The notes: a model not told the origin generated them from the letters alone. A DNA stretch of 64,000 nt from Phycomyces nitens (GCA_022702545.1 JAHRBC010000004.1:1426001-1490000), one strand, 5' to 3'. Positions 14,201 to 25,566 are shown, counted from the first letter of the stretch. Program-made: numbers and translations.

Positions 14201-16872
14201 GATATTTAAAGGTACCATTCAATTAGGATCTACGTGTTGGGTGTACTATATAACTAGGCCAATTGGGATGGTGTCGGGTCCTCCTAAAAGAGTCTTTCCA
14301 CTCGCTTTACAAGAATAATCAGAATTATCGGGATTCGGCGTGTGTTCTTATAGATATTCCTGGGAGTAAGTTCGGATGTACCCAAATATATTACACTACC
14401 GCCATGAGCGAGTATCACGTTCCAACGAGTCAGATAGCTGATGGTAAGAACCATGATGAATTGATTATGAGACAAACTAATGCAAGTAGTATTCTTGTCC
14501 TTAAAAGAGACAAAAAAAAGTATAGGTACAACATGTGAATTATGGGTGGAACGGATGTGATCATAAGCCTTGTCACTATGAAATAATTTTACTTGTACCT
14601 CTAGGCACCTGTCATGGTTCTCCACAAAATGTGAGTTATGCTTAAAACCACATTTCGGTATTGCAATCGAATAATCGGTTAAAAACTTTTTCTTATTTTA
14701 TCAATCCCAATTGCAACCTCAAAGCCACATAGGTGTGTCAGAAAAAAAAGGATAGTTTAATAGGGGAACCAAACCATCTCTGGTATTGGTAATCAGAATT
14801 CCTATAATCGCGACTGTCAACACCATTACTACTAGTCAAATTACAACTATTCTTGAAGGTTCTAGACTTCCTCGATCCCTTGCATCTTGAGAAATACTAT
14901 GAGAAATGATGTCATGAGAGATGGTGGAGACACAGCACCTCGACATAAAATCTAGTCAGTATACATGGCATGATTATTGAAATAAATTGAATAGTGCTAC
15001 TACTGGAAATATTGGCACGAAACCTTGATAATGAGTCAAGCTTTGGTTGTGAAAGGAAGGGCCTGGAAACAATGTTGAGCAATATGTCCTGGAAGAGGTA
15101 GGATTGAGAGGAGTGTCTTTTTCCATATATGGCTATAGACGAGCATGGTATAATCTTAGTGCTCGGTTGTGTATCGTACCTTGGAAAATTACCAATTCTA
15201 ATTATTTTGGTCTGGGTATCAAACACTGACTCTAAAATGTCGGAATCTCAGAATTCCCTGTTTACGCAAAAAATAAATGTGCGTTTACATTTATTTATTT
15301 TAGTTTTGCCTCGATTTTAAAATACAAAAAAAAATCAAGGCAAGACTCACTGTTGATTTTATTTTCTAATAAACAGTACAAGAAAAAAAAATTAAGAAAA
15401 TCAAAGTAAAAAATAGCACAAGCCCAAAAAAAAGCTCATTCTATGGCCGCTTTTTTGGAAAGAAATGGAGCAAATCCAAAGGTTTCTTGATTTGACTAGG
15501 GAGAAATTGACCTAAAATCGAACAGAGAGCGATGGGAAGATAGTTGGGAAAACATGCAGGGTTGCAGTAGAAAACAGAGAATGGAGTAACGAACGACCGA
15601 GATGGTGGGATGGATCATAGAAGGATACCGAGAAGACTTGGAAAAAAAACTCTTTCCACTATCTTCCCTGTCAAAAGAGAGATAAATGCGAAAGTGTGTT
15701 TATTTCACATTTATCAAACATAAAATGCAAAATAAAACGCATATTTCAATTGACGGAGTATGTTTTGTTTTTATGTTTAATCGCCGACATTAATAAAGTA
15801 GTACGAATAATTTAGAAAAAAGAATTCAGAACATCACCTAAATATCAAGCTTGTAGCCCACTAATTCTGAAAGCATGGTATCAAAAATAGAATCTAGTGG
15901 TTGTTCAAAATACTTATCTGACAAATAGAACAAAGCTACGGGAGACCGTGTTAAATCAATTCATATGTATATATAGACTCCCACTAGACTTTTGAAACTA
16001 TAGACTCCATATATGCAAATATCTTTAGCTTTGATGGCAACAGATTCCTTGTGCCGGAAACTACCGCATTGAGTATTGATACTTTACCATATCTAAACAA
16101 AAGGGCTACGAGTTGGTTATATAAAGCTAAATAAAAATGTTGCTATAAAGTAACGAGAAACACATAATCCTTCATTGTAGTTACTGGTGGTACAATACAA
16201 AAAGGACCCTGATTTTTAAAAAAGGGTAAAAACAGTGGTCCGTGTATTTTAAAAAACATCAAAAGTATTTTGAAATGAGTTTTACGATAATCAATTCTCT
16301 CTTGGAAAATTTAATGTGGTCGTATTTTCAGAGACTTTATAAACGCACCGTATTGAAATAAACACTTTTTAGTTTGGTAAGAATAAATACAGTTCTTCAC
16401 AAAAATATAGAGTCTTGCAGAAAAGAATAGAGGAATCAATATTGAAATTATTCTAAAAATCTACAGACGATTACAATGTTGGGAAAGCTCTTGGTATTAA
16501 ATAGTCAAATTAAATCTGAAATTTACTCGGTTTTAAGTCAATAAAACAATACAGCAGAATATTTTGAGATTGCAAGTAGATGGAGTTCAACTAGATATCT
16601 CAATATTCGAGCACCAAAGGATATTGTTTGGCAATAAATCATTCAAATCAATTTACTGAACAGGATGTTGTTTTTAAAGCGCAAGGTAAATAATAAAAAG
16701 AATTGAAGATGTCTTGATGATTCTAATGTTTCAATTGGAATATTAGAATCATTTAGTATTACTTTTGTGATTATGAATATTCATAAAATTGTACCATTTA
16801 CACCTAAAAAGCCAAAGATGCTTGGTGGTGTGACGGTTAAAATATAATAATTTGTTCCACTGATTAGTTAGT
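11261..16872. other. Long AT-rich intergenic stretch
   Basis: No gene can be supported over 5.6 kb. Short open frames near 13.0 kb and 14.26-14.62 kb match no family I know. It holds a (GT)n run at 14069-14089 and several short palindromes at 15266-15345 and 15694-15740. This may be decayed transposon DNA. Confidence 0.5.
15266..15345. repeat. Two adjacent short inverted repeats (hairpin-forming)
   Basis: The first palindrome pairs AAATAAATGT with ACATTTATTT across a 5-nt loop. The second pairs GTTTTGCCTCGATTTT with its near-complement ending AAGGCAAGAC, with two mismatches. A related palindrome (GATAAATG ... CATTTATC) lies near 15694-15718. The origin is unknown; possibly the end of a MITE. 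Confidence 0.5.
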
Positions 16873-17880
16873 CAGGCTGGGAAATATTGATTAATTTGGA
16901 AAAATAAATGGTGATTATAGAAAATTAGTTTGGGTGTTTCTAAAAAATAATTTGGCGATTTTGCTTATCTGGTTTTTGTACAAAGATCAAAATGAATTTT
17001 AGAAATGAGAAAAGTTAGTTTTTGAGAGAACGTTGGGTAAATAAATTATACATACCTGTAAAGATCTTAATCCTTATTTCGTTCTGGCGTAAAGACTTGT
17101 GGTCTTTTTTGTCCTGACCATACTGCTTTGGAGATGGTCATCATGTTATTTGAAGCATTGATATTTCTGCCATAATTGTTTGCAATGATGACAGCAGACA
17201 ACTCCAACACCTTTAAAGTTGTCAGTATTTATGATAGTCAGGCCATCAGAAAGGCAGAGATTGCAAGTTTTTGAGGTTTTGAATTCATCGATTGTCGTAA
17301 CAATCAGTCGACCTTTAACCTCACGCCTTTCTAATGTTCTAAATAATTCTCCAACTACACCGCGTCTGTGCCCCTTTAGCTTGACTCCATCTTTGCCGAA
17401 CATTCCTGCACCAAAGACAATGAGAGATATATCTTTGTTTTTGACTCCAGATATGGTGCCGGCTTCCACTTTTGCTTTCTACAATAATATAACATGAGAA
17501 GGTTGACAGTGATGACAAACAGTCTGCATACTTACTTTGGCTTGCTAGGATTGTCGATTACTACCTTTTTCTTCTTTTGCTTCTGTTATACTTAGAAGGT
17601 GTCATTAATAAGTCTCTTTAACAGCAATTAAAACAAAATAAAGCGTCGATATGTCTGATCCTGCCTGGGCGATATTGTACTGGCTGTTTATTTTTGATAA
17701 GTATAATTCTTTGTCTATTTTGAGTCTTTCCTAGCAGTAAGAATTTGAATCTGTTGAAGAAGAAGCGTCTTGAACAAAAAATATTTGAATTGGGCCAATC
17801 ATTTTTTGGCTAGTGTCAAAGTAATTTTCTATAATCACCATTTGGCTTTCCAAATTAATCAATATTTTCCAGTCCGGCTG
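16873..17880. mobile_element. About 1-kb inverted-repeat element carrying a Fanzor remnant
   Basis: The left arm near 16873-16965 and the reverse complement of 17797-17880 share a long similar stretch, including ATATTGATTAATTTGG and, after a small difference, ATGGTGATTATAGAAAATTA. Between them lies the broken Fanzor gene on the minus strand. The outer ends are fuzzy and no target-site duplication is certain. It is probably an internally deleted copy of a DNA transposon whose full form carried the nuclease. The inverted repeats are seen directly; the element interpretation is inference. Confidence 0.6.
17067..17600 (-). pseudogene. Fanzor (eukaryotic TnpB-like nuclease) C-terminal remnant
   Basis: Reading leftwards, an exon ending VVIDNPSKPK is joined over a GTAAG...GTAG intron to a frame with VFGAGMFGKDG, then TTIDEFKTSKTCNLC. 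The latter fits the RuvC-II glutamate followed by a TS-K-x-C zinc ribbon (CxxC ... CCHHC) of TnpB/Fanzor proteins. After a one-base frame change near 17155-17165 the reading goes on with RNINASNNM and ends at 17067. The family norm is RDxNA, where the Asp is the third RuvC catalytic residue; here it reads Asn. The N-terminal half is missing. The gene is therefore dead by frameshift, truncation and a catalytic substitution. Alternative: a prokaryote-type IS607/IS200 TnpB, but the intron and flanking inverted repeats favour a eukaryotic Fanzor. Confidence 0.65.
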
Positions 17881-18843
17881 TATTATTAATCTTCATTCAA
17901 AAAGTACTGTGCCTATTTATCAGAGTACCTGGTTTTACCGCAGAAGTGAAACTTTGGAGCTGAAAAGGATTTTTGGTAACAAAAAGTGGTGTATTTATAA
18001 CCACAAATATTGGTATTTTCTAAATGTTATGATTTGTAGTGCTAATTATTAAAAACAGAAAAATATTCTTGTTTTAGCAAAGGTTATTTCGCAGGAACCA
18101 TGAGATTAACTTGTTTCTCAATCTATAAGATCTGGTTTGCCAATACCTGGGGGGTTTATATAGATAAAAATGGCTTTAATGGTTTTTTTTTAGATATATA
18201 CCCTCAAGACATTAAATTGAATAGTATAAATTTGATGAATATTATGACGTCTTTCAACTTCAAGATAAATGAAGTAACAAAACCACTAAGTAAGCGTTAA
18301 TACACTAAATCAATTGGTAATTTATTGATGTGTTACTATGGTATTTAATTCATATGAGCCACTAAAAAAAACCCCCTCTTTGTTTTCCAGTATGGCCTAG
18401 TTAAAGACTCTTGAGAAATAATAAGATAGAATAAGCCTCAAATAAAGCCATATCTTGACTCAGAATAGATATTCACGCTGGTAGGACAAGTATTAATAGT
18501 CTATATACAAATAATAAAAAGAAGTGTAAATAGAATGGCTAGATTGTGGGTATCAGCTTCAAATCTATATGAATTATTGTATGGATAATCTCGACATAAA
18601 AATAAAGAAAAGAAGGTGCCTGATTGATCATTTGATTGCCTGTAAATAAGCTTAGCCTAGATATCCAAAGCCTCATCGCATTTGATCCACTACGCCAAGC
18701 CAAGCCTGTTCAGGGAAAGAACTCTGGTAAGAATCTTTACACTCAGGTCCCAAACCAGGCCATTTTATTTTTATTAATTATCAAACTTGTCAAATCAAAT
18801 CAAATCTTATACCTTCTCTTTCTTCTTGCTGCAATTCAACACC
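17881..18843. other. Intergenic, AT-rich; rhomboid promoter region
   Basis: I see no coding sequence. The last 150 nt before 18844 are less AT-rich and contain repeated CAAATC units and a pyrimidine tract, as expected for a fungal 5' UTR. Confidence 0.5.
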
Positions 18844-20632
18844 ATGGACAAAGATGAGATCTCAGGACACTCTAAATTCAGTGCCGGAACGCTACACTCG
18901 CCTCCTCCAATGCACCATAACCAAAATCCATTCGACGCAGTTGGTGCTACAACCACAGTTCCTCTAGACGATTCTCTATCTCCTCATGTCCAGTTTGCTG
19001 CCCGTTCACCATCGATTATACCTACACCAATCTATGACGAAACCTCTTTTGCTGATCCTTCATCGCCTGCCTCTGTACTATCACCTCCAATCCCCATGCA
19101 TGCCATGCCGTCTCAGGGCATCAACACCCCACCAGCCACTTCAGCTGGTTCTCGTAACTTTGCTACCGATACATTCCAACCCATGGCCCGAAATATTCCT
19201 CCACCATCCTCAGGCGAAAAGACGGCCCAAGAAGATTACGGACCACGTTTTGCAGACGAAGACGAAGGAAGAGCCCAATACGAACTCGGGAGTGCTGCAC
19301 CTGTGATTCACCAACGGGGACCCGGAGGCTCGAGTAACTTTATGCGCCTTGATTCAAATACGGTTGAAGAGCGCGGGCAGTATGCACCTGTCGGAGGCCG
19401 CACATCAAGAGGAGACACCACCTTTCCTGGATTCACACAGCCATATGGAGCCAACCGAGGGCTGTTGATGCGAGCATTATTAGGACCAGTTGCCAGACCT
19501 TGGTTCAGTTGGGCCACAGGTGCAGCCATGTTGGGTGTCCTGATTTATGAATTTGTTAGGAATCAACAGCTTACTGGGTATCTAATCGAGACCAACCCTT
19601 TTAACCCAATGGTGGGACCAAGCTTTTCAGTAAGTCAGATATTTTGTATACTATGTGTTGTGTTGCTAAATGCAGTTGAAAATGTAGGTTCTAGTGAATA
19701 TTGGAGCCAAATTTACACCCTGTATGCGAACGTTGCCAGGATATAGTCTTTCGTCCTCGTTTGCAAGCTGTTTCAGGCCAGATTCACAATGTACCCTTGA
19801 AACGATGTGCGGATTTGGAGGGTTTGGAGGGGAAGCACCCAACCAGACCTTCCGCTTATTCACCCCAATATTCCTACATGCCGGTGTCATTCATTTTCTT
19901 ATCAATATGCTCACCCACCTCAGACTTGGGGCTGATCTCGAGCGGGCACTTGGCATTCCTCGTTATGCTGCTCTGTATCTTGCTTCAGGAATCTGGGGTG
20001 TTGTTTTGAGTTCACTATTGGCTCCAAGTACTTCTGGTAAGCTTAATATATATTCATGATCATATTACTTGAACTGACACTCTTGTAGCTTCCATGGGAT
20101 GTTCGGGAGCACTGTTTGGCCTGATTGGTTACATGTTTATCGATGTGCTTGTCAACTGGAAGAATATCAAGTCCCCCATGCGTGAGTTGATGGGACTCTT
20201 GATTTCCACAATCATCTCCCTCGTTCTCGGTCTCCTGCCTGGCCTTGATAACTTTGCTCATATGGGTAAGTACTGAATTATATAAATATATAAATAAAAA
20301 GGGTCGACAATTAAAAGCTAACAAAAAATACTTGATAAAAAGGTGGATTCTCGGTGGGCATCGTGATGGGTGTATTAATTTCACCAATGCGCACAAATGC
20401 AAGCAAGAGTTTCAAGATCGGTACCTGGGTTGCCCGCGTTGTTGCCCTTGTTCTGTTGATAGTTATGTTTGCTGTAACCATCAAGGCATTTTATTCTTCC
20501 GAGGACCCAAGCAAGGTAATTATATACTATAAAGTGGAGTGCCTTTAGAATAACCAACACCTTTGATGATAGATATGCCCCAACTGTAAATATCTTTCTT
20601 GCTTGCCTGTCAGCAATTGGTGTGATTTGTAA
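18844..20632 (+). CDS. Rhomboid-family intramembrane serine protease, 5 exons, 514 aa
   Basis: Exons: 18844-19629, 19688-20036, 20089-20265, 20343-20515, 20573-20632, all GT-AG with matching phases. The first 210 residues are a disordered Pro/Ser-rich cytosolic tail. The membrane core follows: a first helix (WFSWATGAAMLGVLIYEFV), the conserved LFTPIFLHAGVIHFLINM segment, and then GCSGALFG with the nucleophile Ser at about residue 384. The catalytic His is in AHMGG at about 436. Both catalytic residues are present, so it should be active and not an iRhom. The order of elements matches eukaryotic secretory-pathway rhomboids more than mitochondrial PARL. It ends in a short Cys-rich tail (ICPNCKYLSCLP). 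The substrate is unknown. It converges on the MTA1-like gene with only 158 nt between stop codons. Confidence 0.92.
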
Positions 20633-20790
20633 ACAGTATGTAAATGTAAATGTAAAAAGCTATTATACGTAGCTTGAGGACAATGGTTTCTTTAAAAAGA
20701 GATATTATATTACAAGTGCCTTTTTTTTTCTTAAAAAAAAAGAAAGAAAAAAAAACTAAAATATTAGAGTGAAGACGGCGTCCTATATTG

Positions 20791-21924
20791 CTACAATTCA
20801 TTTCCAATTGTGACCCAATAATCACGTAAATTATTCTTTCTACCAAAGATCTCCAAGTATTTGCCTAATTTTCGATCCAATAAATTGAGTACATGTTCAG
20901 TTTTGTGAATATAGTTACCATTAGGAACAAGTTCTTCAATTAGCTCATACAGCTCTTCTGGTTTCTGACTTTGACCTCTTCGTTCAGAAAAGATCACATC
21001 AGAACCTACAGAATGGCGACACCCAGGTGGGTCTTGGCCCTGTGGTAATCGTCAACACAGGTCCCTCTTTATATATATTTTTATATATATATATCTTACC
21101 TTTTTGCCAACCAAGCAAGTCTCTTTTGCATGTTGCAAGTAGTATCCATGTCCCTTGGCCATACGTCGATTGACTGTCTGCTTAACCCAAGTAATGTCAT
21201 CCACATAGCTAATTGCCGCCATTATTTTCATAATCCTCTTCTTGATCTCTTACTTACGTGTATCCCCATTTCTCCATCAGTTCAAAGGCCTTTGCATACT
21301 TATTGTTGATAACCCAAATGAAAATAAACCCATTCTTTTGCAGTTTTGGTACAGGAATATCCTCAATGCAGATATCAGGCAATTGCTGATAGGCAATAGC
21401 CACCTACACCAGATCCTCTTGTCAGAATCACCTCCCAAATAACCTACTCCTTTTACTTACACCTCTGGTAGGGGCATGAGTGGCAAGCTGCCACGGGGGA
21501 TCAGTTACAATGACATCGAATTGGACTTCAGCAGCCAGAGACTACAGAGCAGTTAGTTAGGCAACCTGGACGACATGCGGCTTGCTTATTTTTACTTACA
21601 TCCCAATCAAAGTTCATTACATTAGCTTTGATGGGCACACACCATTCGGGTGCCTCAAACTCTTCGAGGTCTATATCCATTGTTACTTTATTGCTGTTTT
21701 TCTCAAGCACTCTTCTTGCCTTGTTCATCGAGTTCGTCTCCTTTTTCTTGCTTGCCCAGTTTCTCTTCTAGGGTCGCAATCTCGATCTGCAATGCATCAA
21801 TTTGAAGATGGAGTTCGCTTTCCTGCTTCAGTAAACCCTTGAGTGTTCCGTCACTGACGGTGGTCTCGTCAATGTCATCCCGATCCATCAGTATTGAGGA
21901 AGGGGTAGATTCTCGCGAGGACAT
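20791..21924 (-). CDS. MTA1: MT-A70 family methyltransferase, MTA1/AMT1-like (probable DNA 6mA writer), 7 exons
   Basis: Exons (minus): 21924-21600, 21541-21461, 21403-21258, 21208-21100, 21039-20919, 20864-20791, giving about 284 aa; the first block may itself be two pieces (see below). The catalytic DPPW lies in VIVTDPPWQLATHAPTRG, followed by NGFIFIWVINNKYAKAFEL, AKGHGYYLQHAKETCLVG and VIFSERRGQSQKPEELY, ending near LEIFGRKNNLRDYWVTIG. This order and the THAPTRGVAIAY segment fit the MTA1/AMT1 clade of ciliates and early-diverging fungi better than METTL3, METTL14 or METTL4. That clade methylates adenine at ApT in DNA with MTA9 and DNA-binding partners (established). The first exon carries an acidic coiled coil. 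A one-base frame change between 21704 and 21760 separates it from the catalytic part, with no usable splice site. The 54-nt last intron is in frame and stop-free. Confidence 0.8.
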
Positions 21925-22743
21925 TTTGCCGACGCGAGGTTTGAAAATAAAGAGGAAAATTGACGTGGCTTTTAGTGCAGGACAGCTACTTTAAAAATTC
22001 CATAATTAATAAAAAAAATAAGACAAAAAGACACTCGGTTTGCCAGTCACTGGAGTTGAAAAAAAAAAGGTTGGTTTGCCAAGGTTCTGGCTTGGCTGGT
22101 TTACAAAATACAGCCTCAGGAACTCTATTCGGCTCGGATCGGACGAGGGCTCGGATTTGTTTCTTTCACATGGCTTGTGGAGATGATTGAAAAAGTATGC
22201 TGGACTGGCAGATTTAGGTCCCTATAAAGGCTCCAAAAAGGCCAATTGGGTTCAATTCTAAAGAATTGGCTCATTGAGATCCTGGCCTTGTTTATGGCTT
22301 CAAAAGACAGAGATCTTTACAAGATTTGAACTAGTTGGATTTCAATACAATTTAATATCCCTGGATTAGCCCAAGAACAACAGTGGCTTAGTGAAGTCAA
22401 CACAAGAAGAGCGACTATACCCAAAACGCCCTTTCTTTGTTTTCAATGTACTTAAAGGGTAGAATTGGTTCCATATAAAGCCCAAAGGCTGTCAATCATA
22501 GTGTGCAATACAGCTATACACGTGGGCACAACTGTAGAGATGTGTTGGACAGTGATAAGAATGTGTTATATAGCTCATTTCTCATCATGAAACAAATAGA
22601 TAAGTACACTTGGTTTGAAACATGGCTGTTTTATATTTTTATATATATACATATATAAAATACCCTTGTTATTTTTTGCACTTGTAGCTTTCAAAGCGCT
22701 TTATTGGTTTTTATTGAATCACCACAAAAAGGGGGGCAATGGG

Positions 22744-22749
22744 CACGTG
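22744..22749. promoter_or_regulatory. CACGTG E-box (possible bHLH site)
   Basis: A perfect CACGTG followed by C, about 0.9 kb upstream of the Pho80-like cyclin. CACGTG is the core site of fungal bHLH factors such as Pho4 and Cbf1; use here is inference. Confidence 0.35.
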
Positions 22750-23236
22750 CATAGAGCAGGAAGAATGCTCACAATATTAAAACCACGTTTCTAATCTTTC
22801 ACTCTTATCCATTGCCCATTGTAGCTCAAGAAAAAACCATATCTTGTTAAAAAAAATGCTTATTTTCCTTGACCTACCCAGTCGGATTGTCCCGGTGAAT
22901 TGAATGCCACCAATCAAACCTTGTCTATTGTCCTTGAAAACACAGTAATTGGCTGCATCTAATGCTTCAATTAGCTACAGCCAACAGGATAGCCGCAAGC
23001 CAGCTTGTTTATTTGGCCTTGGATCCCCTTGTACTTTTCATCCGTATATGTTTGTATATGCGGCACATCTGAGTTCTAATAATACTTTAACCCAATGTCC
23101 GCAAAACACCGCTCATTCGCAAATCTCCGAAAGTTAAAGAGACATAATGTTATGCAAGCATGGTTGGAGAATGCAGAACGTGTGAAATGAATTCAAATAA
23201 CTGAATTCCCAGGAAGGTCTCAAAGTAAATTCTGTA

Positions 23237-23242
23237 CACGTG
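23237..23242. promoter_or_regulatory. CACGTG E-box upstream of Pho80-like cyclin
   Basis: Perfect CACGTG 410 nt upstream of the cyclin ATG; a third copy is in intron 2 of the gene (24131-24136). The clustering is what makes it notable. Confidence 0.4.
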
Positions 23243-23651
23243 CAACCCTGCTAGAGGTTTATATATATTCTGATGTTTCTGATATGCAAGCCAAAAGAAA
23301 AGGTGATGTCACTAAAGAAGACCAATGAGGAAGCGACAAGAGAGCATGAGCTCAACATTCACAAGACTGGTGGTGAAGAAACAAAGGCTGAGTTGGTTGC
23401 CGATTGGTTTCCATGGTATTAATTTTAATCAAACCCCGATTAGCTTAAAGGACTCCCCTCCCCCTCCTCCTTAGCCTCCCACTGCAAAAGGAATTGGGGA
23501 CCCTTGATGCCCAACCGTAGACACCTGGGCTCAGACTATCCTTTCCTTCTTCCTCTTTCTTTCTTTTAAAATTAAAACCTGCATTATCCTGAAGCTTCAC
23601 TAGAACCAACGTACCAAGAAGAAGAAGAAGAAAAACAACAACAGCACAAAT

Positions 23652-24552
23652 ATGAAGCTCAACATTGCCACTTTTCCAGTCCCTCTAATGGCAAACATTG
23701 TTGCTAATCTTTTGGAATCTATCGTCGCCACCAACGATCTCCTTCCTTGCACCGAAATCACCCACTTCCATTCTAGGGCTGTACCCAATATAAACATCCG
23801 TGCGTACCTGTTGCGAATCCTCAAATTCACTCCCTTTACAAACGAAGTGTTTCTCTCTCTACTGATCTACTTTGATCGGATCTCAAGAATTGAAAATAAC
23901 TTTACTGTCAGTTCTCTCAATATACATCGTCTCCTGATCACAAGGTAATTAGGACAATTGGTTGGTCGGAAGAGGTGTTGACAGCTGTATAAAGCATTGT
24001 TGTAGCGTCCAAATTTACGTCAGATGTATTTTATCCAAATGCCCGCTATGCAAAGGTAAAAAATATCTTGTCCGGGAGGGAGAGGGTCCTGGCACAAACC
24101 TTCTAAAGTGAAGGGACAGGTGGCTAATGTCACGTGCATGCATTTAGGTTGGAGGTCTTCCTCTTGGTGAATTAAATCAACTGGAGCTGGAGTTCTTGTT
24201 CCTATGCAACTTTGAGCTTCTTGTACGTTTGGAAGATATGCAGGATTATGGGAATCAATTGTTGGCCCACGCAATGACCCAACCTGGACTCCAGGAAGAG
24301 ATTCACCACCATATAATCCCTTCTCCAACCCAATCTCCAGTTCTCCCTCCACAGGTGACACTTTCCGATCCACCCGTAACACCAGCCATACCCACCACAA
24401 AGCCCCCGGTGTCCATATATCCCCTGACACCACCGACTGATGCGACTACCGAGGCGCCTTGTTCCGTCGATCGTTCATCATTGGTAGCACGGCACCAGAA
24501 GCACCGGTCGGCTCGCTCACATCCTTATACCAGAACCATATTCAATCGTTAA
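23652..24552 (+). CDS. Pho80-like (PCL-type) cyclin, 3 exons, 252 aa
   Basis: Exons: 23652-23944, 23995-24055, 24148-24552. The frame reads through a Pho80/Pcl cyclin box at about residues 10-165: RAVPNINIRAYLLRI, PFTNEVFLSLLIYFDR, NIHRLLIT, VASKFTSDVFY, NARYAKVGG and LNQLELEFLFL are hallmark segments. Cyclins of this class bind Pho85-type CDKs and act in phosphate signalling, glycogen control or cell-cycle entry. The C-terminal 80 residues are a Pro/Thr-rich tail with many SP/TP sites. Splicing is convincing because the conserved SKF and ARYAK motifs are spread over the three exons; the first 3' splice site is an unusual AAAG. The gene is followed after 119 nt by the transposon nest, so its 3' UTR may be short or use transposon sequence. 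Confidence 0.9.
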
Positions 24553-24671
24553 AAGGACGGAGCACACAAAGCATTGTAGAAAAGAACAAGCCAAACATCT
24601 AACCTTTACTAAGCATCAACCCACACTTCATTAGCATATCATTTCATCTGTATCTTTTTGCATTCAAAGTA

Positions 24672-24857
24672 TAGCGCTTCCAAGAAGCAATGTCTCAACC
24701 AATCAAATTCAATTTCATATTTTCAAAAACGGAAGTCGTATTTTTAGAAATCATGTCGTTCTTGGCACACTAAAAAGAATATAAAAGAAGTGCCCTTTAT
24801 TTTTTTTTGGTGCCTTTATATTTTTCAGACTTTGGAATTTAACATGGCAAAATACCT
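24672..24857 (+). repeat. Left terminal inverted repeat of outer Tc1/mariner-type element
   Basis: Nearly 200 nt matching the reverse complement of 31709-31913, best conserved over 24753-24857. Confidence 0.8.
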
Positions 24858-25241
24858 ACTGGTATACAAGAATCCAATTTAGAATATTTAAATACCATCA
24901 AATGGTACAAAAACGAAATATGCATTGTAGTTGCAAGATACACAGAGTGCGTTGGGAAATATTGACCACTTGCAAAATATAATACAATATAGCAGTAGCT
25001 AATACACGTAAGCCAGCCTCCTTGGTTTGTTGTTGTTGTTGTTTTTTGGTGTAATAGATTTTGAGGAATTTCATTTTTTGGGATATATATTCTAGTCTCT
25101 AGATCATTTATTTTGTATATATATTTTACCGATTGATATTTATTAGCATCATTAATTTGTTTTCAACAGATCCAGAGTACCTTAAAGGAAGAAAGTGCTG
25201 CCCAAGAGTTTTTAAAAAAATGATGGTAAATAGTTTTAATA

Positions 25242-25251
25242 GATTGAACTG
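25242..25251 (+). repeat. Target-site duplication (left) of the MULE, GATTGAACTG
   Basis: Ten bases identical to 30433-30442, directly next to the start of the terminal inverted repeat. A 9-11 bp duplication is typical of Mutator-like elements. Confidence 0.85.
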
Positions 25252-25566
25252 CGCTAAACTTAGGGGCACGACGTTTTCAGATGGGGCACGACGTTTTTGA
25301 GCGGGCACGACGTTTTGATTTTACCGGACATTTTAATTGTGACTTGCTGTCCGGTGTCTAACAAATATATCTGGTCCCTAACACTGCAATATTTCTTCTA
25401 TAAATGACATGCGTTAAAAAGGATTCTAATTCATAATGGAGGTGAAATATTAACTTTAGTTTGTATTCTCAATGTATATTTGTGCCATTGAGTGTATATT
25501 GTGGTAACAAACTTTATAAAAACATCCAAACACCATGATATCTAAAGATTGTATATCCTTTCAAGA

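Larger units (their letters stand above)
21925..23651. other. Divergent promoter region between MTA1-like gene and cyclin
   Basis: No coding sequence is supported over 1.7 kb. It contains two CACGTG palindromes (22744 and 23237), a C-rich stretch at 23455-23475 and a GAA-rich leader (23618-23640) directly before the cyclin ATG. Confidence 0.6.

Noticed and set aside
14263..14625. Overlapping 91- and 113-codon frames on opposite strands
   Set aside because: Neither shows a domain or convincing codon use; probably chance or decayed transposon.
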